NCBI GenBank assembly: GCA_002431975.1 | Contig: DJFA01000063.1 | Coordinates: forward strand, 1 to 5,507 | DNA: 5,507 bases | Origin: Ruminococcus sp. UBA5884 | GTDB taxonomy: Bacteria; Bacillota; Clostridia; Oscillospirales; Ruminococcaceae | Reading direction: 5' to 3' | Shown: positions 1-5,479 of the stretch, one piece after another | Numbering within the stretch: the stretch's first letter is position 1 | How the letters are laid out: each line of letters starts with the position of its first letter | Position numbers and translations under genes: made by a program | The notes under the pieces: model-generated | Databases searched by the model: none | Told to the model about the DNA's origin: nothing | The model's input: only the letters and a program-made list of their open reading frames with translations

Positions 1-24
1 TGTTGTCGAATTGGCGTTAATTAT

Positions 25-57
25 AAAAAAGAACGCTTTTTATCAAGCGTTCTTTTA
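25..57 (-). terminator. Rho-independent terminator ending the operon
   Basis: GAACGCTT (31-38) pairs perfectly with AAGCGTTC (45-52), and an A4/T4 extension (27-30 with 53-56) makes a 12-bp stem around a 6-nt loop. Read on the minus strand it is followed by a run of T's. It begins only five bases after the stop codon of the SpoIID-like gene, where a terminator for the right-to-left operon is expected. The A/T extension makes it roughly symmetric, so it may also stop transcription arriving on the plus strand. Confidence 0.9.
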
Positions 58-61
58 AATA

Positions 62-1222
62 TCAGTTGCATGAAATTTCAACAAACGGTGATTTAAGACC
101 GAGAGCATATGCAAGTTCATAGCCTTTTACAGTGACCTGTCCGTCAACAACAATTGAAGCAGCAATTCCTCCGTCACCTCTTACAATTGAGAACCAGTTT
201 GAATAATTGTTTGAGAGTGTTATTCCGAGGTAATTCTGAAGTTTCTTTCTTACGGTTTCTTTGCTCATCTGGGTAATAACGCCGTAATTAGGGTCGCAGA
301 TGCTGTCATATTCGCTGACTACGCTTCTGAGGTAAGGCAAATCCATTGAAAAGACATCTTTGCATGATGATGTATAGCCTGCACTTGATGCATAAAAGGA
401 AGTAAGTGCAAGTTCACCATCATAATAGACTGCTGTTCCGAGGACTGAACGTACTATTTCAACGAGTTCGGCAGGCGGATTGCTTTTTATAGCCATACCG
501 TTTGTATTTCCGCCATTATATTTGATATTTGTATAAGCTGCGATTGCCTGAGCTTTTATAGCTTCAGGATTCATTGTAGTACCGACTTCTGCATAGCAGA
601 CCATTGAAATTATATTAAGCGGAGTACCGGTAATACCTCTTACTGTAATATATTCGCTGTTTGCAGTTCCGGTATTTGAGAGATATGTACCCGGATAATA
701 ATGTGCAAGAATCTGTTTATAATCATATCCGCCGTATGTAGCATAATAATTAGCACCATTCTGGCTCATTCCGACACCATGGCCATATCCATATGTCTTG
801 AAGCAGAAATTTCCGGCTTTAACTTCTTCATAGCTGCGTTCAATCTGCTGAGGGATAGCCGCAGTATCTGCCGGCTGATTCTGCATTGTATCTGAAACAG
901 CAGTTTCTGATACGGAAGTTTCTGATGTCTGGACAACTTCAGTAGTAGTTGCCTCTGTCTGTGTTTCGGTTTCTGTCAGACCGCCGGGGGAAAGAGCCTC
1001 ATCATAATCTGAAAGCACAGCTTTCCACCAGCTTGTAACTGTATAATCTTCTTCATCATACTCTGTGTAATTACCGGAAGTATTTTCACTTGTCTGATAT
1101 ACCTCATTCTCATCGAGTGCCTGGGTCTGTTCGACCATACCAGCCATTGAAACGAACAGTCCTGAAGCGACAGTAACTGCTATTCCGAGGGCGATACTTT
1201 TCAGTGGTATCTTTTCATTCAT
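62..1222 (-). CDS. Secreted SpoIID/LytB-domain protein with apparently permuted domain order
   Basis: Probable exported peptidoglycan-binding or peptidoglycan-cleaving protein of the SpoIID/LytB family, whose founding member is a lytic transglycosylase of the sporulation engulfment complex. Numbering is from an upstream ATG at 1235-1237. I prefer the ATG at 1220-1222 (residue 6, 386-aa product) because GGAG lies nine bases before it and it gives a cleaner signal peptide: MNEK, a hydrophobic stretch to about residue 34, and a possible cleavage after TQA40. A Thr/Ser/Glu-rich spacer follows at about 88-118. The domain then runs in unusual order. YGYGHGVGMSQ (149-159) and HYYPGT (179-184) come first. 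CYAEV with candidate catalytic Glu217 and PEAIKAQAIAAYT (224-236) follow, then YASSAGYT (282-289), PYLRSV (301-306) and a C-terminal SIVVDG...LGLKSPF segment. The usual YHSxSGG histidine is replaced by Ala283. There is no sorting signal or C-terminal anchor. It is the last gene of the operon. Family assignment is strong; enzymatic activity and any role in sporulation are unproven. Confidence 0.9.
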   Translation of the reverse strand: MNEKIPLKSIALGIAVTVASGLFVSMAGMVEQTQALDENEVYQTSENTSGNYTEYDEEDYTVTSWWKAVLSDYDEALSPGGLTETETQTEATTTEVVQTSETSVSETAVSDTMQNQPADTAAIPQQIERSYEEVKAGNFCFKTYGYGHGVGMSQNGANYYATYGGYDYKQILAHYYPGTYLSNTGTANSEYITVRGITGTPLNIISMVCYAEVGTTMNPEAIKAQAIAAYTNIKYNGGNTNGMAIKSNPPAELVEIVRSVLGTAVYYDGELALTSFYASSAGYTSSCKDVFSMDLPYLRSVVSEYDSICDPNYGVITQMSKETVRKKLQNYLGITLSNNYSNWFSIVRGDGGIAASIVVDGQVTVKGYELAYALGLKSPFVEISCN

Positions 1223-1247
1223 AATAAAAAACTCCATTTTAAAATTC

Positions 1248-1274
1248 CGTCCTTAAAAATCGGGACGTTTTTTT
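1248..1274. other. Small GC hairpin before the SpoIID-like gene
   Basis: CGTCC (1248-1252) pairs with GGACG (1263-1267) across a 10-nt loop. On the plus strand a run of seven T's follows, so it looks like a short terminator facing away from the operon, although no plus-strand gene precedes it. In the minus-strand mRNA the GGACG arm overlaps the AAGGA that could serve the ATG at 1235-1237, so it might mask that site. The stem is only five base pairs, so this is weak. Confidence 0.3.
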
Positions 1275-2136
1275 ATTTCATCACACATTCAGCCGTTCCG
1301 GCACCCGGGTCTTCGCCGTTGCGGACACGTCTTGCAATAGTAACAAAACGAGTATGGTCAGTAGAGCTTCCTGAGTTGCATGTTGAGAGCGAAAGGATAT
1401 CATCTCCGAATTTCAAGTCAACGCCTGTTTTAAATATAGCATGGGAATCGACCTTTGATTTGAAATCATTAAATTCCGCCTCAGCATTACCCGACTGTTC
1501 CATCGGAAAGTTGACATAATTCCAGAATTCAAAATCCGAACCTGCCGCACCGTTTGCGAGTATGCAGGTATAGATTTTATACTGGTAATCCTTATAAAGT
1601 GAACTTATTTCAACATAGGGATTTTCCTGATAAAAGCCGCTTTTTTTATAGCGGTGCATTGTATTGAACATTGAGCCGTTAGCCATATTGTGACCGTATA
1701 TGAGCAGATTATCTGAATTGAGGTCTTCATTTTCGCCGAAAACGTTTCTGAAGTCCATAAATATGTAACCGTCCTGTGAATAATTCTTATTGATATCACG
1801 GTTCATATAGAAATCGTTGTCATCTGCCTGAAGAATAGCATAATCAACATTGGTACCGCTTATTCTCAGCCAGCCTACAACATCGGAATTGATTTTATGG
1901 GCTTCCTGAGCTTTCAGGTAAAGACCGCTGTGATACTCATACACCGGCTCTTCGGTAGTAGTTTCGGGAGCTTCTGTTTCGGTAACGGGGACTGTGGTTT
2001 CAGCGACTGTTTCAGTCACTGTGACTTCAGGAGCAGTTTCCTTTTCCCGACCGAAAACAAACACATAAACTGCGATACAGGCAATGACCAGCACTGAAAT
2101 TGCTGAAATCATTATAATTTTCTTATTTCTGTCCAT
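1273..2136 (-). CDS. srtB: Class B sortase (second of a tandem pair)
   Basis: Membrane-anchored cysteine transpeptidase expected to join surface proteins to the cell wall. It has a short basic N-terminus (MDRNKK), one membrane segment at about 7-28, and a Thr/Glu/Pro-rich extracellular spacer at about 32-66. The catalytic domain starts with INSDVVGWLRI. The catalytic triad is visible: His149 in IYGHNM, Cys253 in SLSTC and Arg263 in TRFV. The helical insertion before the catalytic-Cys strand (about 215-235), together with the DNLLIYGHNM and MFNTM motifs, fits class B rather than A, C or D. At 287 residues it is slightly longer than typical SrtB because of the spacer. AAGGA lies ten bases before the ATG. 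It starts 29 bases after the other sortase and is clearly its paralogue. No substrate is encoded in the window, so the recognised motif is unknown. The symbol denotes the family, not a proven orthologue. Confidence 0.93.
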   Translation of the reverse strand: MDRNKKIIMISAISVLVIACIAVYVFVFGREKETAPEVTVTETVAETTVPVTETEAPETTTEEPVYEYHSGLYLKAQEAHKINSDVVGWLRISGTNVDYAILQADDNDFYMNRDINKNYSQDGYIFMDFRNVFGENEDLNSDNLLIYGHNMANGSMFNTMHRYKKSGFYQENPYVEISSLYKDYQYKIYTCILANGAAGSDFEFWNYVNFPMEQSGNAEAEFNDFKSKVDSHAIFKTGVDLKFGDDILSLSTCNSGSSTDHTRFVTIARRVRNGEDPGAGTAECVMK

Positions 2137-2165
2137 GATTCTCTTGTCCTTTTGTTCTTTTTCTA

Positions 2166-3173
2166 TCAGCCGTACGGAATAAATTCCGCATCGGGGTCAT
2201 ATGATTCGTGAGTTCTGAAGCTGTACCATACATCCGGCATAAGCGGATTAGGATTTTTCCAGCTGTTTTCAGTACCTTCTGTAAGTGATTCGCCGTCACG
2301 CAGTTTTCTTGCAACGACAACAAATCTTGAATTACTGAATTCCTGACTGCAGGTTGAAAGTGTCAGGAGCTTGTCACCGAATTTTACATCAACATCATTG
2401 AGAACAAGAGTTCTTCTCTTGACATTGTTTACATAGTCATAAAATTCATCTTCAGTGAGGAGGTCGATATAGTTATAGTATTCAAAGACATCATTTCTCG
2501 AATAGTCCGCATCTGCGATGAAGCATCCGAAAATTTTATATTTTCCCTCTTCATAGTTTGAATTAAATTCGATTATCGGGTGATTTTTATAGAAGGTAAC
2601 GAAATCATCTTTTTTATAGTTCCTGAGAGTGCCGAACATTGAACCATCTTTCATATCATGGCCATAAACGATAAGGTTGTCCGACTGGTCATAAGCATCA
2701 AAGGTATCTCTCCAGTCGAGGAATATAGCACCGGCTTTTGCCTCTTCGTTCATAAAGTTTATATGCAGATAGTACTGACTTTCTGCTTCAGTTTTTTTCT
2801 GTACAACCGGATAACTGATAGTTGTACCCGGAATATTAAGGTACCCGACAGTATCAGGGTTAATAGCCAGCAAATCAACAGCACCGGGGAGGAGCTGTAT
2901 TCCGTCTGACTCATCGTTATCGGGTTCATATTGAATTTCTGCCGCATCATAAACGTCTGCGATATCATCATAAAGCTGACGGTTTTGATAATTTTCATAG
3001 AAATACTCAAACAAGAGGTATGCACACACGGCAAAAACAATAATTGATATCAGAAAAACGAGTTTTCTGATGACTTCAAAAGCACCATCACCTTTGCATG
3101 GGAAAACTGAACCCATAGCAGATGCGAAAGCGTTTTGTTTTTTCTTTTTTCTTTTTTTAGATTTTCCAGCCAT
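2166..3173 (-). CDS. srtB: Class B sortase (first of a tandem pair) with extended tail
   Basis: Membrane-bound sortase of 335 residues. A cytoplasmic N-terminus of about 34 residues contains a Lys/Arg cluster (residues 4-12). One membrane segment follows at about 35-57, then a spacer and a class B catalytic domain beginning INPDTVGYLNIPGTTISYPVVQ-like at 104-125. The catalytic residues are His172 in VYGHDM, Cys275 in TLSTC and Arg283 in SRFVV. The class B helical insertion is seen as LTEDEFYDYVNNVKRR (239-254). After the last barrel strand a tail of about 43 residues (293-335), rich in Pro, Asp and aromatic residues, is absent from its neighbour and from typical SrtB. GGAGG lies inside the last codons of pncC, 12 bases before this ATG and one base after that stop, so translation is probably coupled. 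Its substrate is unknown and not in the window. The symbol denotes the family only. Confidence 0.94.
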   Translation of the reverse strand: MAGKSKKRKKKKQNAFASAMGSVFPCKGDGAFEVIRKLVFLISIIVFAVCAYLLFEYFYENYQNRQLYDDIADVYDAAEIQYEPDNDESDGIQLLPGAVDLLAINPDTVGYLNIPGTTISYPVVQKKTEAESQYYLHINFMNEEAKAGAIFLDWRDTFDAYDQSDNLIVYGHDMKDGSMFGTLRNYKKDDFVTFYKNHPIIEFNSNYEEGKYKIFGCFIADADYSRNDVFEYYNYIDLLTEDEFYDYVNNVKRRTLVLNDVDVKFGDKLLTLSTCSQEFSNSRFVVVARKLRDGESLTEGTENSWKNPNPLMPDVWYSFRTHESYDPDAEFIPYG

Positions 3174-3174
3174 T

Positions 3175-3723
3175 TTATTGAACTTCCTCCATCAGTAACT
3201 GTTCCACGGTTTCAAATACATACTCAGCGGTGCGTAATCTGATAATATCTCTGCTGCACTCACCATTTTCGCAAAGTCTGAGCAGTTTTGAAAATTCTCT
3301 GTTTCCGTAAGAAAAAGCGGTATATACAGTTCCCACCGGTTTATCAGGAGTACCGCCCGAAGGGCCGGCGATACCGGTTACTGATACACATATATCGGCA
3401 GATGAAAGACGTTTTATGCCTCTTATCATTGAAACAGCGACCTGACTGCTTACAGCACCGAATTTTTCGAGTTCTTCATCCGGAACGCCGAGGATTTCGT
3501 GCTTTATTCTGTCAGAATACGAACATATTCCAAGTTCAAAGACATCTGACGCACCTGGCACTGATGTTATAAGTTCTGAAAGCAATCCGCCCGTACAGCT
3601 TTCAGCTGTAGCTATATGCAGATTACCTGATAACAATAATTTTACCACTTTTGAGGCCAGTATGTCAAGATTTTGGCGGTATCTTTCGGCAGACTGTACA
3701 AATTCTGATTCGTTTTTTCTCAC
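3175..3723 (-). CDS. pncC: CinA C-terminal domain protein, nicotinamide-nucleotide amidohydrolase
   Basis: Cytoplasmic enzyme of the PncC/CinA C-terminal family, which deamidates nicotinamide mononucleotide to nicotinate mononucleotide in pyridine nucleotide salvage. Numbered from the GTG at 3721-3723, the landmarks are TAESCTGG (39-46, with the active-site Ser in ESC), CSYSDRIK (67-74), GAVS (89-92) and the glycine-rich TGIAGPSGGTPDKPVGTVY stretch (116-134). It is the stand-alone form: the N-terminal MoaB-like domain of full CinA is absent. The start is uncertain. Options are TTG at 3781-3783, which overlaps the thiI stop as TTGA; ATG at 3763-3765, with no visible ribosome site; and GTG at 3721-3723, with a purine-rich GGAAAGAGAG just upstream. 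I chose GTG because it brings the N-terminus nearest to the family's usual length (182 aa). It is co-transcribed with thiI and abuts the sortase gene with a one-base gap. Confidence 0.92.
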   Translation of the reverse strand: MRKNESEFVQSAERYRQNLDILASKVVKLLLSGNLHIATAESCTGGLLSELITSVPGASDVFELGICSYSDRIKHEILGVPDEELEKFGAVSSQVAVSMIRGIKRLSSADICVSVTGIAGPSGGTPDKPVGTVYTAFSYGNREFSKLLRLCENGECSRDIIRLRTAEYVFETVEQLLMEEVQ

Positions 3724-3777
3724 ATTTTTCTCTCTTTCCACAAATTTTATATGCAGATTTTGCATAATTATGTCACA

Positions 3778-3792
3778 TTTCAACAGTTGAAA
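3778..3792. repeat. 15-bp palindrome over the thiI stop codon
   Basis: TTTCAAC and GTTGAAA form a perfect 7-bp inverted repeat around a single central base, spanning the thiI stop and the possible TTG start of pncC. It is short and A/T-rich, and no T-run follows, so it is not a terminator. It could be a binding site or chance. Confidence 0.3.
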
Positions 3793-4964
3793 TCAGGCTT
3801 TATCAGTACAAGCTCTGTATTTTCAACAGCTTTTTCAAGCATCTGGCTGAAATCAAATCCAGATTCTGCCTTTTCGATATCTGAAATATCGGGTTTTGTT
3901 TTCGGGTGTTTAGGGGTAAATACCGTACAGCAGTCCTCATAAGGCAGAATTGATGTTTCAAATGTATCAATTTTTCTTGCAACTGAAATTATTTCAGTTT
4001 TATCCATTCCGGCAAGAGGACGGAAAACCGGCATTTCACATACCGCATCAGTACAAGCCATAGCTTTCAATGTCTGACTTGCAACCTGACCAATGCTCTC
4101 CCCTGTTATAAGTGCAAGACATTCATCTTTCTGAGCGAGTTTCTGGGCAATTCTCATCATAAATCTTCTCATTATAATAGTAAAAAATTCAGACGGACAG
4201 TTATCCTTTATAGCTTCCTGAATTTCGGTAAAAGGAACACAGAAAAAAGCTATAGTACCGCAGTATGGGGTAAGCTTGCGGCATAACTGTTCAACTTTAA
4301 GCCTTGCTCTGTCTGAGGTATACGGCGGACTTACAAAATGTACAGCTGATATATGGATACCTCTTTTAGCCATCATATAGCCGGCAACAGGGCTGTCAAT
4401 GCCTCCTGAAACGAGAAGCATGGCTTTTCCGCTGCTTCCGACAGGCAGACCGCCTGCACCCTGAACTTTCTGTGAATGGATATATGCATATTCATCACGG
4501 ATTTCAACTGTAACAGTAACTTCAGGGTTTATTACATCAACTGAAAGATTGCTGAAATTCTCAAGCAGAATGCCTCCGAGTTCCCTGCATATTTCAGGGG
4601 ATTTCATCGGAAATCTTTTATCTGCACGTTTTGCAGTAACTTTAAAAGTTTCAGCAAATGAAAGCGTATCATTAAGATACTCAATAGTTTTCTGTGCAAT
4701 GGCATCAAAATCCTTCGGGGCAGCTACGGCTTTGCATATTGAAGCAATACCGAATACTTTTGTAAGGCGTTCAAAAGCTTCATCTATATCAGCATCATCA
4801 TTTTCCGGAATTATATAAACAGTAGACTGATGTTTACTGTATGTGTATTTTCCTGTACCTTTAAGACGGCGTCTGATATTTTTCAGAAGAATGTCTTCAA
4901 ATGTATTTTTATTAAGCCCTTTAAGAGCCATTTCACCATATTTTACGAGAATTATTTCCTGCAT
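3780..4964 (-). CDS. thiI: tRNA 4-thiouridine synthetase ThiI
   Basis: Cytoplasmic ATP-dependent sulfurtransferase that makes 4-thiouridine at position 8 of tRNA; in some bacteria it also supplies sulfur for the thiamine thiazole. The 394 residues run as an N-terminal ferredoxin-like region beginning IILVKYGEMALKGLN (4-18), a THUMP domain to about 165, and an adenylating PP-loop domain. That domain contains LLVSGGIDSPVAGYMMAKRG (183-202), TGESIGQVASQT (287-298) and PYEDCCTVFTPKHP (341-354); the adjacent cysteines 345-346 lie at the expected sulfur-transfer position. The protein ends soon after, so the C-terminal rhodanese domain of E. coli ThiI is absent, as is usual in Firmicutes. No partner cysteine desulfurase is encoded in the window. 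The start is secure: AAAGGAGG lies five bases before the ATG. It is the first gene of the operon. Confidence 0.97.
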   Translation of the reverse strand: MQEIILVKYGEMALKGLNKNTFEDILLKNIRRRLKGTGKYTYSKHQSTVYIIPENDDADIDEAFERLTKVFGIASICKAVAAPKDFDAIAQKTIEYLNDTLSFAETFKVTAKRADKRFPMKSPEICRELGGILLENFSNLSVDVINPEVTVTVEIRDEYAYIHSQKVQGAGGLPVGSSGKAMLLVSGGIDSPVAGYMMAKRGIHISAVHFVSPPYTSDRARLKVEQLCRKLTPYCGTIAFFCVPFTEIQEAIKDNCPSEFFTIIMRRFMMRIAQKLAQKDECLALITGESIGQVASQTLKAMACTDAVCEMPVFRPLAGMDKTEIISVARKIDTFETSILPYEDCCTVFTPKHPKTKPDISDIEKAESGFDFSQMLEKAVENTELVLIKPDFNC

Positions 4965-4969
4965 TGCAG

Positions 4970-4977
4970 CCTCCTTT
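4970..4977 (-). promoter_or_regulatory. Ribosome binding site of thiI
   Basis: AAAGGAGG on the minus strand ends five bases before the thiI ATG. It is the best Shine-Dalgarno match in the window and fixes the start of the first gene. Confidence 0.9.
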
Positions 4978-5005
4978 ATAAATATGAATATACGCCGGTT
5001 CAGCA

Positions 5006-5035
5006 GATATAAAATTATGGCAATTATATTGTCAA
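5006..5035 (-). promoter_or_regulatory. Proximal promoter for thiI operon
   Basis: On the minus strand a consensus -35 TTGACA (5030-5035) is followed by an 18-base spacer and TATATC (5006-5011, 4 of 6 to consensus). Transcription would start near 5000 and leave a leader of about 35 bases ending in the strong ribosome site. The -35 lies within one copy of a direct repeat that flanks the nearby palindrome. The -10 is only fair, so this is probably the weaker promoter of the two. Confidence 0.5.
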
Positions 5036-5038
5036 ATC
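5022..5038. repeat. Direct repeat, left copy
   Basis: AATTATATTGTCAAATC here matches AATTTTATTGTCAAATC at 5134-5150 at 16 of 17 positions, including 12 identical bases in a row. The two copies flank the perfect inverted repeat at 5042-5100 in the same orientation. Each copy contains TTGACA on the minus strand. Confidence 0.65.
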
Positions 5039-5041
5039 CGA

Positions 5042-5100
5042 TGTAGGGGCGAACTTTGTTCGCCCGTTTGCCTATCGGGCGAACAAAGTTCGCCCCTACA
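5042..5100. repeat. Composite palindrome A (two inverted palindromic units)
   Basis: The arm at 5042-5066, starting TGTAGGGGCGAAC, is the exact reverse complement of the arm at 5076-5100, giving a 25-bp perfect stem around a 9-nt loop. Each arm is also palindromic on its own: GGGCGAAC and GTTCGCCC around TTT. This nested structure resembles REP/BIME-type intergenic repeats. No T-run follows on either strand, so it is not a standard intrinsic terminator. It has no coding capacity, so any mobilising transposase must be elsewhere. Confidence 0.9.
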
Positions 5101-5104
5101 AAAC

Positions 5105-5122
5105 ATCAGGGAAATACCTGAT
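5105..5122. repeat. Small inverted repeat next to palindrome A
   Basis: ATCAGG (5105-5110) and CCTGAT (5117-5122) form a 6-bp perfect stem with a 6-nt loop. It would be transcribed from the distal promoter, just upstream of palindrome A in the leader. It is short and no function can be read from it. Confidence 0.4.
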
Positions 5123-5133
5123 TCAAATCATAG

Positions 5134-5150
5134 AATTTTATTGTCAAATC
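5134..5150. repeat. Direct repeat, right copy
   Basis: Partner of the copy at 5022-5038, with 16 of 17 identical bases and a start-to-start distance of 112 bases. It also contains TTGACA on the minus strand, but no acceptable -10 lies at the right distance, so unlike the left copy it is unlikely to act as a promoter. Confidence 0.65.
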
Positions 5151-5179
5151 AGCGTTAAGGTTAAGAGTTTACACAAAAT

Positions 5180-5208
5180 ATAATACCACTGCATATAGTA
5201 AATGTCAA
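5180..5208 (-). promoter_or_regulatory. Distal, near-consensus promoter for thiI operon
   Basis: On the minus strand TTGACA (5203-5208) is followed by an ideal 17-base spacer and TATTAT (5180-5185, 5 of 6 to consensus). This is the best vegetative promoter in the window. Transcription would start near 5173, giving a leader of about 209 bases that includes the small hairpin at 5105-5122 and the whole of palindrome A before reaching the thiI ribosome site. Confidence 0.7.
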
Positions 5209-5302
5209 GTACAGCAGGGAAATCCATAACAAAACGCCAATTCAATGATTATTTTCTGTAATTCGTTCATTTGAAATTAGGATTAAATGATATACAAATT
5301 GG

Positions 5303-5446
5303 TTCTGTAGGGGCGACCATTGGTCGCCCGTTATGGTTTATCAATGATTTTATCTGTCAACCAATGATTTTTCATACCAGAAACAAATATTGAATTTATG
5401 TTTTAACCATAATTCAGGCGGGCGACCAATGGTCGCCCCTACAGAA
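5303..5446. repeat. Composite palindrome B (MITE-like element of the same family)
   Basis: The arm at 5303-5330, containing TGTAGGGGCGACC, is the exact reverse complement of the arm at 5419-5446, so the inverted ends are 28 bp and perfect. Each arm is itself a hairpin, GGGCGACC and GGTCGCCC around ATT. Pairing resumes further in, where TTATGGTT (5331-5338) meets AACCATAA (5405-5412) past a 6-base bulge, leaving an A/T-rich core. In the core CAATGATTTT occurs at 5342-5351 and 5362-5371. There is no coding capacity and I see no target-site duplication. The shape suits a small non-autonomous element or an expanded BIME. Confidence 0.88.
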
Positions 5447-5479
5447 TGTGTAAAAAACAATCTAAAATTTTGCTGCAAT

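Noticed and set aside
8..18. GAATTGGCGTT matches the reverse complement at 5233-5243, as if the whole operon were flanked by inverted ends
   Set aside because: An 11-base match is expected by chance in a window of this size, and neither side continues the match or shows a duplication.
701..895. Plus-strand open frame and other short frames opposite the five genes
   Set aside because: They are antisense shadows of well-recognised genes, with no ribosome sites or recognisable domains.
3141..3159. A-rich slippery run with an in-frame A-AAA-AAG heptamer at the start of the first sortase, resembling a programmed -1 frameshift site
   Set aside because: The -1 frame reaches a stop after about 19 codons, and no clear stimulatory stem or internal ribosome site is seen. 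It is explained by the Lys/Arg cluster before the membrane segment.
3631..3665. TTGACA-18-TAAAAT on the minus strand inside pncC as an internal promoter
   Set aside because: It lies within coding sequence, the A/T-rich composition makes such matches common, and nothing else supports a start there.
4830..5046. Overlapping plus-strand frames of 60 and 67 codons running from the start of thiI into the leader
   Set aside because: They are antisense to conserved thiI codons and the thiI ribosome site, with no homology I recognise.
4965..5173. Riboswitch, possibly thiamine-related, in the thiI leader
   Set aside because: No conserved TPP riboswitch core or other aptamer I know is visible; the structure present is the repeat palindrome.
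5042..5446. CRISPR array, because of repeated GC-rich palindromic units
   Set aside because: Units alternate in orientation, spacing is 9, about 200 and 88 bases, and there are no regular spacers or cas genes.
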